Shown here: positions 41,670-48,765 of the stretch, in pieces | Position numbering within the stretch: the first letter of the stretch is position 1 | Layout: every line of letters starts with the position of its first letter | Source of the DNA: JOPF136 sp963773835 | Lineage (GTDB): Bacteria; Acidobacteriota; Terriglobia; Acidiferrales; UBA7541 | Reading direction: 5' to 3' | Assembly (NCBI GenBank): GCA_963773835.1 | Contig: CAVZCQ010000001.1 | Location: 868,001 to 932,000 of the forward strand | Length of the DNA stretch: 64,000 nucleotides | Notes under the pieces: generated by a model | What the model saw: the letters and a program-made list of their open reading frames with translations, nothing else | What the model was told of the DNA's origin: nothing | Databases searched by the model: none | Made by a program: the position numbers and the translations under genes

Positions 41670-41861
41670 CTATAGAATTCGACGGCCACAGCAGCGGCAT
41701 CCCCATGCTGTCTGAAAGTCCACACTCCCATCGCTATGGAGCACCGCGCGCCGCAGCAGGATTTGCATCGGCTGGCCGCAGCAACGGGGCGATTTCGTTT
41801 CATCCCCCGCGGCGTTTGGCGGCGGCGTGGGTTGGGGCCTGATTGTCTGGCTCATCTGCAT
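41670..41861 (-). CDS. Small zinc-ribbon protein
   Basis: 63 residues from ATG 41861 (ATG 41864 is just upstream; GGGAGGG lies at 41875-41869, giving good spacing to either). The second half has paired cysteines in the order SPRCCGQPMQI and WGCRCCGRRIL, like small CxxC...CxxC zinc ribbons with a CCGxPM knuckle. The N-terminal third is Pro- and Thr-rich. I do not know a named family. The neighbouring sequence on either side (41523-41669 and 41865-42057) holds no other gene. A chance frame is less likely because of the ribosome-binding site and cysteine spacing. Confidence 0.5.
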   Translation of the reverse strand: MQMSQTIRPQPTPPPNAAGDETKSPRCCGQPMQILLRRAVLHSDGSVDFQTAWGCRCCGRRIL

Positions 41862-42057
41862 CATTTCGCCCTCCCTCTGTCGGCCTGGCCCGGGTCCAGC
41901 CTGACGCCATTACGCTACCCCTTTCCCGATGCGGGAACAATCCAACGAAAGGTCCAGCCCGCTGGTACTCGGCGGATGTACAGAAGTACTACGCCATTTG
42001 GCGCCGTGTACTGGTACTCTGTCAGTGTTCGATTGTCGGCATCAGAGGACAATCTGC

Positions 42058-42087
42058 TTGCTGCGCGTTTTTCGGCGTTTCTATAAT
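42058..42087 (+). promoter_or_regulatory. Promoter of the signalling operon
   Basis: TTGCTG (42058-42063) is followed after 18 bases by a perfect TATAAT (42082-42087), giving a start near 42094 and a leader of about 59 bases. Upstream, GTAC words (around 41990-42017) form short inverted repeats that might bind a regulator. Confidence 0.55.
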
Positions 42088-42152
42088 TCAAGGGCGCGCC
42101 GGACGGCATCCCTTCCGCCCCGGCCGCGGATTCGAGTTCCCCACAAACACTG

Positions 42153-44051
42153 ATGCGCCGCCCAGGTCTCACTACACGTTTTCTCGCCGTCTCAGGATTG
42201 GTCATCGCCGGGGTGTTTCTGCTGGCTGCGGTGCTGAGCCGCCAGTGGAATCAACCGTCGGTGCGCCCCGCCGATTTCCAGCAGATGATCTGGATTTCTG
42301 CCGCGCTCATCGCCATTCTGGTGGTCGCCGCGAGCCTGGTGCAGGCCGGCATGGTGTTGCCGCGGCTGCGGCGCATCCTGCGAGGAATGGAAGAGGTGCG
42401 TGGGGGCGGCTATCCGCGTCTGCTGGCGGAGGGCCGCGACGAACTGGCGGATACCGTGCGAGGGTTCAACGAAACAGTGGATACTCTGCGGTCGCGCGAC
42501 GAGAAGCTGCGCGCCTGGGCCGGGCATCGCGAAACCGAACTGGTGAAGCTGACCCACGAGCTGGACCAGGAGCGCGAGCGGCTGGATACCGTGCTCTCCG
42601 CCATCGGCGACGGCGTAATCGTGCTGGACAGCGACAACAAAGTATTGATGGCCAACCGGCGGGTGAGCGAGATCTTCGGCGTTCCGGTGGATCAACTCCA
42701 AGGCTGCGACCTTACCGTGCTGATCGAGCAGGTGCGGCACCGGCTGCTGCGGCCGGACCTGGTGGAACAAAAGGTGAAGGAGCTGAAGCAGGCGCCCAAC
42801 CTCGTGGACGAAGTCACCCTCGAGCTGGACGACCCGGGCCATCAGGCCATCCGCCTCTATTCCGTTCCTGTGCGCGGCGCCGACGGAAACATCATCGGGC
42901 GTATCGCCACGTCGCTGGACCTGGGGCGCGAGCGGGAAATCGAGCGGATGAAGACGGAGTTCCTTTCCACCATCTCGCACGAATTGCGGACGCCGCTTAC
43001 GTCCATCAAAGGCGCACTGGGGCTGGTGCTGGGCGGCGCCGCGGGAACGTTTTCCGCCGATGCGCGCGAACTGCTGGACATCGCGCGATCGAACACCGAC
43101 CGGTTGGTGCGCATCATCAACCAGATCCTGGACATGATGCTGCTCGAGCGCGGCCAGGCGCTCATCCGCCCCGTGCCCATGCCGCTCCAGGTGTGCGCCG
43201 AGCATGCGCTGCGGGCCGTGGCCGCCCCTGCGCAGGCTGCCGGGATCGCCGTGCGCCTCGAAATCCCCGCGGCCCTCCCCAACGTGCTGGGGGATTCGCG
43301 GCGCGTGGAACAGGTGCTGGTGAACCTGCTGACGAACGCCATCAAGTATTCGAGGCCCGGGCAGGAAGTGGTGGTGGCTGCGCGCGCGGAACGGGATTCT
43401 GCCCACGTCTCCGTGCAGGACACCGGCTGTGGCATGAGCCCGGAATTCCTCGAGCGTCTGTTCACCAAATTCGAGCACGCGGAAGCGTCGTTGACCCGGG
43501 AAAGCCAGGGCATGGGCCTGGGGCTGGCGATTTGCCGCCACATCGTGCAGGCCCATGGGGGGCGTATCTGGGCGGAGAGCCAGGAAAACGCCGGCAGCAC
43601 CTTTCACTTCACCCTCCCGCTGAGCATTTCGCCCCTTCTGGAGCCTGAGTCGCCGGCCACGCCGGCTGTCTCGGAAGCTTCGGGTGCGCCGCGTCTGGTG
43701 CTGGTGATCGACAACGACGAGGACGTGACCCGCATCCTGTCCTATATTTTCGAGACTCAGGGCCACCAGGTGATTTGCGCGCACTCGGGGAACGAAGCGC
43801 TGGCCCTGGCCCGGCGGCACCGTCCCGACCTGATCACGCTGGACCTGAACCTCCCGGACGTGGACGGCTTCGAGGTGCTGAAGCTGCTCCGGGCCGCGGA
43901 GGAATCGCGGCATATTCCGGTGATTTGCATTTCGGTTCGCCCGGACGTGCGCTTGGCGCTGGCGCTGGGCGCCGATTTCTGTATGGAGAAGCCCCTGGAT
44001 ATCGACCGCCTGCGCGAACTTTCCGGAAAAGCGCTGGCCACGGTGCGGTGA
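42153..44051 (+). CDS. Hybrid sensor histidine kinase with C-terminal receiver
   Basis: 632 residues. Two membrane helices (about 10-28 and 45-66) frame a very short periplasmic loop. Then come a HAMP-like linker (about 67-120), a coiled coil, a PAS domain (about 140-245), HisKA with phospho-acceptor His in STISHELRTPLTSIKGALGL, and HATPase_c (NLLTNAIKYS, DTGCGMSPEF, GMGLGLAICRHIVQAHGG). The receiver at the end (about 515-632) has its Asp in LITLDLNLPDVDGF and Lys in FCMEKPLD. The near-absent sensor domain suggests that it senses the membrane or an intracellular signal through PAS. The stop overlaps or nearly touches the next gene. Confidence 0.93.
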   Translation: MRRPGLTTRFLAVSGLVIAGVFLLAAVLSRQWNQPSVRPADFQQMIWISAALIAILVVAASLVQAGMVLPRLRRILRGMEEVRGGGYPRLLAEGRDELADTVRGFNETVDTLRSRDEKLRAWAGHRETELVKLTHELDQERERLDTVLSAIGDGVIVLDSDNKVLMANRRVSEIFGVPVDQLQGCDLTVLIEQVRHRLLRPDLVEQKVKELKQAPNLVDEVTLELDDPGHQAIRLYSVPVRGADGNIIGRIATSLDLGREREIERMKTEFLSTISHELRTPLTSIKGALGLVLGGAAGTFSADARELLDIARSNTDRLVRIINQILDMMLLERGQALIRPVPMPLQVCAEHALRAVAAPAQAAGIAVRLEIPAALPNVLGDSRRVEQVLVNLLTNAIKYSRPGQEVVVAARAERDSAHVSVQDTGCGMSPEFLERLFTKFEHAEASLTRESQGMGLGLAICRHIVQAHGGRIWAESQENAGSTFHFTLPLSISPLLEPESPATPAVSEASGAPRLVLVIDNDEDVTRILSYIFETQGHQVICAHSGNEALALARRHRPDLITLDLNLPDVDGFEVLKLLRAAEESRHIPVICISVRPDVRLALALGADFCMEKPLDIDRLRELSGKALATVR

Positions 44052-44062
44052 AGGAGCGGCAG

Positions 44063-44476
44063 GTGAAGTTGACGCGCGTGCTCGTGGTGGAAGACGATGC
44101 GGATATCCAGAAGGTGATCCGCATGAGCCTGAAGATGCGTGGCGTGGGCGAGATTGTCGTCGTGGACAGCGGCGCCGAATGCATCGAGCGGTTGAAGGCT
44201 TTTACGCCGGACGTGGTCCTGCTGGACGTGATGATGCCCCACCTGGACGGTTACGAAACCTGCCGGCGCCTGAAGCAGAACCCGGCCACTCGCGAGATCC
44301 CCGTCGTGTTCCTGACGGCTCGCGTGCAGAAGGCGGACCGCGAACGCGGCATGAAACTCGGCGCCCTGGGCTACCTCACCAAGCCGTTCGACCCCATGAC
44401 CCTGCACGACCAGATCCTGGCCTTATTCCCCGAGCCTTCCGGCCGAAAGGGAGAGAAGGGGGCTGGCGCGGAATAA
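44063..44476 (+). CDS. Single-domain response regulator (CheY-like)
   Basis: 137 residues. A receiver domain only: acidic pocket VLVVEDDADIQ, phospho-acceptor Asp in DVVLLDVMMPHLDGYETC, Thr in VVFLTARVQKADRERG and Lys in YLTKPFDPMTL. No output domain, so it acts by protein contact or phosphate relay. I chose GTG 44063 because AAGGAG lies 6 bases upstream; a GTG at 44048 overlapping the previous stop would add five residues. Its stop TAA shares a base with the next ATG (TAATG), so it is translationally coupled with the second kinase. Confidence 0.92.
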   Translation: MKLTRVLVVEDDADIQKVIRMSLKMRGVGEIVVVDSGAECIERLKAFTPDVVLLDVMMPHLDGYETCRRLKQNPATREIPVVFLTARVQKADRERGMKLGALGYLTKPFDPMTLHDQILALFPEPSGRKGEKGAGAE

Positions 44477-45564
44477 TGACCGCGGAGCGAAACATCCTCG
44501 ATTCCCTCGGCTCGGGCCTGCTGGTGCTCGATGCGGCGGACCGCGTCGCTTTTCTCAACCGCACGCTGGCGGAGATGCTCCACGTTTCCCCCCAGGAATG
44601 GGTGGGACGCCCCGCGGGGGAGCTCGCCGGGGTCATGGCGCGTTTCGCTCTGCCTGCCGCAGCTCCGCGGTTTGACTGGCCGGAGGCGTTCGGTTCCCGC
44701 GACATCGAGTGGCGCGACTCCGAATCGCTTCGCTTCTTTCGGGAAGACTCCGCGCCGCTCGCCTCCGGTGCCGCAGGGCCGGCGGGCGGCCGCGTGCTCG
44801 CCTACCACGACGTGAGCCACGAGAAGGCCGTGGACCGCATGAAGTCCGAATTCATTTCCGTAGCGTCGCACGAACTGCGCACGCCGATGACGTCCATCAA
44901 GGGCTCGGTGGACCTGATTCTCTCCGGGTTTGCCGGGGAGACCAGCCCGGAGATGCAGGAGCTGCTGGAAATCGCGCAGAAGAGCTGCGACCGCCTGGTG
45001 CGGCTGGTGAACGACATCCTGGACCTTTCCAAGATCGAGGCGGGCCAGTTGAAGCTGAACATCGAGCGCCTGGACGTCACCGAAATCGCCGTGCGCGCCA
45101 TCTGCGCCGTAAAGCCGCTGGCGGACAAGGCGGAAGTAAGCCTGCGCGTGGACCGGCCGCAACCCCTGCCGCTCGTGGACGCGGATCCCGACCGCATCGA
45201 GCAGGCCATCACCAATTTGCTGTCGAACGCCGTGAAATTCTCGCCTCCCAAATCGCATGTGTCGGTCGAGCTTTCCGCGGACGACGACTGGGTGCAGTGC
45301 GCCGTCTGCGACCAGGGCGTGGGCATCGCGGAGAAGGACCTGCACCGCATTTTCGGCAAATTCCAGCAGCTTTCCGAAGGGCGCCGGCGCGGCGGCACGG
45401 GACTCGGCCTGGCTATCACGCGCGGCCTGATTGACGAGCACCGCGGCTCCATCTGGGTGGAAAGCCGCATCGGCGCGGGCACGCGGTTCATCTTCCGGCT
45501 GCCCATCGCCGCGCCGCCGTCTCCCAGCGCGCCCGCCCTCGCAGGCCAGGCGGTGAAGCCGTAG
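44476..45564 (+). CDS. Soluble PAS-domain sensor histidine kinase
   Basis: 362 residues without membrane helices. An N-terminal PAS domain (about 5-120, starting NILDSLGSGLLVLDAADRVAFLNRTLAEML) precedes HisKA with His in FISVASHELRTPMTSIKGSVDLILSG and HATPase_c (NLLSNAVKFSPP, DQGVGIAEKDLHRIFGKFQQL, GGTGLGLAITRGLIDEHRGS). It is the third gene of a kinase-regulator-kinase operon. Both kinases could feed the small receiver between them, or the receiver could pass phosphate from the hybrid kinase. Confidence 0.93.
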   Translation: MTAERNILDSLGSGLLVLDAADRVAFLNRTLAEMLHVSPQEWVGRPAGELAGVMARFALPAAAPRFDWPEAFGSRDIEWRDSESLRFFREDSAPLASGAAGPAGGRVLAYHDVSHEKAVDRMKSEFISVASHELRTPMTSIKGSVDLILSGFAGETSPEMQELLEIAQKSCDRLVRLVNDILDLSKIEAGQLKLNIERLDVTEIAVRAICAVKPLADKAEVSLRVDRPQPLPLVDADPDRIEQAITNLLSNAVKFSPPKSHVSVELSADDDWVQCAVCDQGVGIAEKDLHRIFGKFQQLSEGRRRGGTGLGLAITRGLIDEHRGSIWVESRIGAGTRFIFRLPIAAPPSPSAPALAGQAVKP

Positions 45565-45637
45565 GAGCTTACCGCCCGCGCTTCGACCGGCAGGTTTACT
45601 CGCCGATGCGCGCATTAACCCAAACGCTTGGGAAATG

Positions 45638-45652
45638 TGCTAAAATGGTTGG
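45638..45652 (+). promoter_or_regulatory. Extended -10 promoter of the DUF4160-DUF2442 pair; leaderless start
   Basis: TGC followed by TAAAAT (45641-45646) is a good extended -10 element. The GTG start codon at 45653 lies 6 bases later, so the mRNA should start at this codon. There is no ribosome-binding site. A clear -35 is not visible. Confidence 0.5.
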
Positions 45653-45901
45653 GTGCCGACGGTCCTGCGCATCCGTGGGCTGCGCGTGGTCATCTATGCG
45701 AACGACCACCGCCCAGCTCATGTCCACGTGATCGGAGGAGGTTGTGAGGCTGTTTTCCGGCTGAATTGTCCGGAGGGGCCGGCGGAACTGCGGGAGAACT
45801 TCGGGTTCTCGCGCGGCAAAATCCGCGTGCTCGGGTCCGCACTGACGAGCCGGACCCGGGAGCTGTGCGCGGCGTGGGAGAGCATTCATGACATTGCGTG
45901 A
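45653..45901 (+). CDS. DUF4160 domain protein
   Basis: 82 residues from GTG. The family hallmark is complete: MPTVLRIRGLRVVIYANDHRPAHVHV, followed by the small strand-rich part and IRVLGSALTSRTRELCAAWESIHD. The conserved His-x-His near residue 23-26 could bind a metal. DUF4160 genes are nearly always paired with DUF2442 genes, as here, in toxin-antitoxin-like arrangements, but no activity is established. The gene overlaps the next by 14 bases. Confidence 0.9.
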   Translation: MPTVLRIRGLRVVIYANDHRPAHVHVIGGGCEAVFRLNCPEGPAELRENFGFSRGKIRVLGSALTSRTRELCAAWESIHDIA

Positions 45902-46295
45902 CCGATTTGTGATTGCGAGCGAGCGAGGCAGACGCATGCAGGCGGAACACCCGCGGGCTGTGTCCGCCCGATTCGACCGCGCAAGCGGCCGCATCGTCAT
46001 CGGTCTCAACTCGAAGCTGGAACTGAGCTTTTCGCCGCGCCATGCCCAAGGGCTGGAAAACGCGCGGCCCTCGCAGCTCGAGCACATCGAGATTACGCCT
46101 TCGGGTTTCGGCATCCACTTCCCCAGACTGGACGCCGATCTCTACCTGCCCGCCCTTCTCGAAGGCCTTCTCGGATCCAAAAAATGGATGGCCGCGAACC
46201 TGGGCCGCAGCGGTGGCCGGTCACGCAGCCGCGCAAAACGCGCCGCGTCGAGAGTCAACGGCAAACTGGGCGGAAGACCGAAGAAGGCGGCTTAG
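45888..46295 (+). CDS. DUF2442 domain protein
   Basis: 135 residues. The DUF2442 core (about 20-95) shows PRAVSARFDRASGRIVIGLNSKLELSFSPRHAQGLENARPSQLEHIEITPSGFGIHFPRLDADLYLPALLEGLLGSKKWMA, the typical text for this family. The C-terminal 40 residues are Arg/Lys-rich (SRSRAKRAASRVNGKLGGRPKKAA) and could bind DNA, which would suit an antitoxin or autorepressor. Translation is coupled to the DUF4160 gene by overlap. Confidence 0.9.
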   Translation: MTLRDRFVIASERGRRMQAEHPRAVSARFDRASGRIVIGLNSKLELSFSPRHAQGLENARPSQLEHIEITPSGFGIHFPRLDADLYLPALLEGLLGSKKWMAANLGRSGGRSRSRAKRAASRVNGKLGGRPKKAA

Positions 46296-46425
46296 GCGGG
46301 GCGAGCAGGCCCGCGCCGGGGCCATTCACTCCGCTGACGTTCGGTGAAATGCTCGCTGCGGCACTGGATGGCACCCGATGAACTTGGATTGTGTCGCGGG
46401 TAGGCCAGAAGCTTAGGATCGGCCA

Positions 46426-46569
46426 ATGCAGAAGAAAATCTTTTGGACGCTGTTCGCCGTGCTGGGGCTCGTGGCGGATGTGGCGCTGCCGTTCTGGTGG
46501 GCGGTGGCGGCCACGATTCCCATCGGCGTGCTGAGCTGGTGGGTGGCCTACCGCAGCGATTGGTTTTAG
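46426..46569 (+). CDS. 47-residue membrane protein
   Basis: A short frame encoding MQKKIFWTLFAVLGLVADVA, then LPFWWAVAATIPIGVLSWWV and AYRSDWF. It has two hydrophobic segments of about 17 residues separated by a short Pro-containing turn, rich in Trp, with a positive N-terminus. AGGA lies about 8 bases before the ATG. From memory, acidobacteria encode similar small proteins, so I think it is real. Its last three bases overlap the stop codon of the convergent aminotransferase. Confidence 0.6.
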   Translation: MQKKIFWTLFAVLGLVADVALPFWWAVAATIPIGVLSWWVAYRSDWF

Positions 46570-47768
46570 TGGGGACTCTCTCGGTTCGCCGGCAACGTCC
46601 GCAGCGCTTCCACCACCATGGCAATCTCCTCTTCCGTATTGTAATAATGCGGCGAAATTCGCAGCGCGCCGGTGGCTTTCTTTTCGTCCATATCGATCAC
46701 CGCATAGGCCCGCAGCGTCGCGGAAGTATTGATCCCTTTCTGCCGCAGCAACGCCACCAGCTCGTCCGGCTCGCGTCCCGCGATTTCCACGGTCACAATC
46801 GCCGCCAAATCGCTGCCGCGGTCCAGCACGCGCATCCCCGGGAGCGCTGCCAGTTTGCCGCGCAGCATCGCCGCCAGCTCGCGCGCCCGCAGGCCGCCCC
46901 GCTCCACTCCCACACCCAGCGCGTATCGCGCCGCCTCTCCCAAACCGAGCACCAGGCTGTATGCGAATTCCCAATTCTCGAATCGTCTGGCGTCCGCGCT
47001 CAACTCGAAGCTGTCCGCGGTTTTCCAGTTCGCTCCGCGCATGTCGATGTAAAGTGGAAAGTCTCCACGCTGGAGCGCACGATCGGAGACGTACAGAAAT
47101 CCAATTCCCCGCGGCCCGCGAAGGAATTTCCGGGCCGTGGCGGACAAAAAATCACAGCGCAGCCGGGCCGTGTCCACGGGCAGCTCGCCCACAGCCTGGC
47201 AGCCATCCACCAGGTACGGCACGCCGGCCTCTTCCGCGATCGCTCCCAGGACTTCCACGGGCTGAATCAGTCCCGAATTCGTGGGCACCCAGGTGACGGC
47301 GAGCAGTCGCGCGCGCGGGTCGCGCAGCAGCTCGCGCACCGACTGCGGATCCACCCCTCCCGCGGGCGCATCGGCCGCGCGCTTCACCTGGACTCCGCGC
47401 CGCTTTGCCAGCGAAAGATAGGCGAGCTGGTTGGACACGTAATCGTTCCGCGTGGTGACGATCACGTCTCCCGGATGGAAATCGAACGCGGACAGCGCCT
47501 GGAAGAACGCAACTGTGGCGTTCTCCACAATCGCGATGTTCGCCGGCCGCGCTCCCACCAGCTGGGCCACATGCGCATAGGCGCTCTCGGCTTCGGCCTC
47601 GGTCTCGTCCGCGCTTTCGTAACCTCCGATCGCGGCCTCGCGCTCCAGGTGGCGCGTCATGGTCGTAAGCACGCATTGCGGCATCAGTCCGGCGCTGGCA
47701 TTGTTCAGGTGTGCGCGAGTGGCGCACCCGGGCGTGTCTTCCCGCCATTTTGTCAACGCTTCGTTCAT
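46566..47768 (-). CDS. Class V PLP-dependent aminotransferase
   Basis: 400 residues from ATG 47768. The cysteine desulfurase/isopenicillin-N-epimerase-like fold is clear: THLNNASAG-type start (RAHLNNASAGLMP), IVENATVAFFQALSA, the region VTWVPTNSGLIQPVEVLGAIAEEAGVPYLVDGCQAVGELPVD with the PLP-contacting Asp, and the Schiff-base Lys in FLSATARKFLRGPRGIGFLYV. The C-terminal domain ends with RISPHYYNTEEEIAMVVEALRTL. There are no iron-sulfur or sulfur-transfer partners nearby, and no Cys loop of a desulfurase is visible, so a true aminotransferase, lyase or epimerase role is more likely. Confidence 0.9.
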   Translation of the reverse strand: MNEALTKWREDTPGCATRAHLNNASAGLMPQCVLTTMTRHLEREAAIGGYESADETEAEAESAYAHVAQLVGARPANIAIVENATVAFFQALSAFDFHPGDVIVTTRNDYVSNQLAYLSLAKRRGVQVKRAADAPAGGVDPQSVRELLRDPRARLLAVTWVPTNSGLIQPVEVLGAIAEEAGVPYLVDGCQAVGELPVDTARLRCDFLSATARKFLRGPRGIGFLYVSDRALQRGDFPLYIDMRGANWKTADSFELSADARRFENWEFAYSLVLGLGEAARYALGVGVERGGLRARELAAMLRGKLAALPGMRVLDRGSDLAAIVTVEIAGREPDELVALLRQKGINTSATLRAYAVIDMDEKKATGALRISPHYYNTEEEIAMVVEALRTLPANRESPH

Positions 47769-47850
47769 GCCTGTAGTTCGCGTGCGCCACACCGGCGCGG
47801 CGCATCGCGCCTTCCGTGGGAGATTTGCAGCAGGCTCGTTCGACGAGCGG

Positions 47851-48663
47851 CTAGGAGCCGGCTTTCAGCAGTTCTTTCCAGCGCACCCAGGCGTCGGCGC
47901 GGGCCTTTTTGTTGGCGTCGGACGCGTCCGGGGCTTCCCCGGCGCGCATAAAGCCGTGTCCGGCGCCTTCGTAGGTCACCGGCTCGTAGGTTTTCCCCAG
48001 CGCTTTCATATCGGCAATCGCCCCGGGAACTGTGGCGCCGATGCGGGAATCGTTGCCCGCATAAAAGCCATAGACAGGCGCGTTGATGTGCGCCATCGTG
48101 TCCTTTGCCGGCGGTGGGCCGTAGAAGACAAAGGCGGCGGCGAGGTCGGCGCGGTTGGTTGCAAAACGGAAGGACTGTCCGCCGCCCCAGCAATAGCCGG
48201 TGACGAACAGTTTGCCGTTCCACGCCGGAATCTTTTTCGCGTAATCGGCGGCGGCATTCAGGTCCGCGGTCACCTGGTTGGGATCGAGATGGCTCACTGC
48301 CTCCACTGCTTTGTCACCCGGAAACGAATCCGTCCGCCCGCCGTTGGGGCCCATCCCGGAGAGCAGATCCGGCTCCACGGCGATGTAGCCGGCTTCCGCC
48401 AACTCGTCCGCGAGTTCCGCAGACCAGTCGGTGAATCCGAAAATTTCGTGAATGACCAGGACCACGGGGCGCTTCCCCTTCGACTCCGGGTAAACGACCA
48501 TGGTTTCGACCGAGCGGCCATCGTGTATGAGAGTCACCCACTCCCGATGCCGCGGGGATTTTTCCAGCCGTTCGCGCGCCCAATCCTGCGCGGGTGTGGC
48601 GGGCGCGGCGAGCAGCGTTGCGCCGAGAGCGAGCAAGGAAGCAGTCAGAAGCCTGGTTTTCAT
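47851..48663 (-). CDS. Exported dienelactone hydrolase family protein
   Basis: 270 residues from ATG 48663. A signal peptide (KTRLLTASLLALGATLLAAPATPAQ) is followed by an alpha/beta-hydrolase of the dienelactone hydrolase type. The nucleophile is Cys in FVTGYCWGGGQSFRFA, the acid Asp is in YAGNDSRIGATVP, and the His is in YEGAGHGFMRAGE. The early strand VVLVIHEIFGFTDW is typical. The exported form suggests action on an extracellular or periplasmic ester or lactone. The TonB-dependent receptor gene lies just downstream on the same strand. Confidence 0.9.
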   Translation of the reverse strand: MKTRLLTASLLALGATLLAAPATPAQDWARERLEKSPRHREWVTLIHDGRSVETMVVYPESKGKRPVVLVIHEIFGFTDWSAELADELAEAGYIAVEPDLLSGMGPNGGRTDSFPGDKAVEAVSHLDPNQVTADLNAAADYAKKIPAWNGKLFVTGYCWGGGQSFRFATNRADLAAAFVFYGPPPAKDTMAHINAPVYGFYAGNDSRIGATVPGAIADMKALGKTYEPVTYEGAGHGFMRAGEAPDASDANKKARADAWVRWKELLKAGS

Positions 48664-48765
48664 GGGTGATTTCTCCCGATTGGCAGGGACCGATTGCGCC
48701 CGCAGCCGTTCGCGGCAGCAAATTCTATACGAGGCGAGCGCCGAATGCATCCTGGCGAGGCGCGC

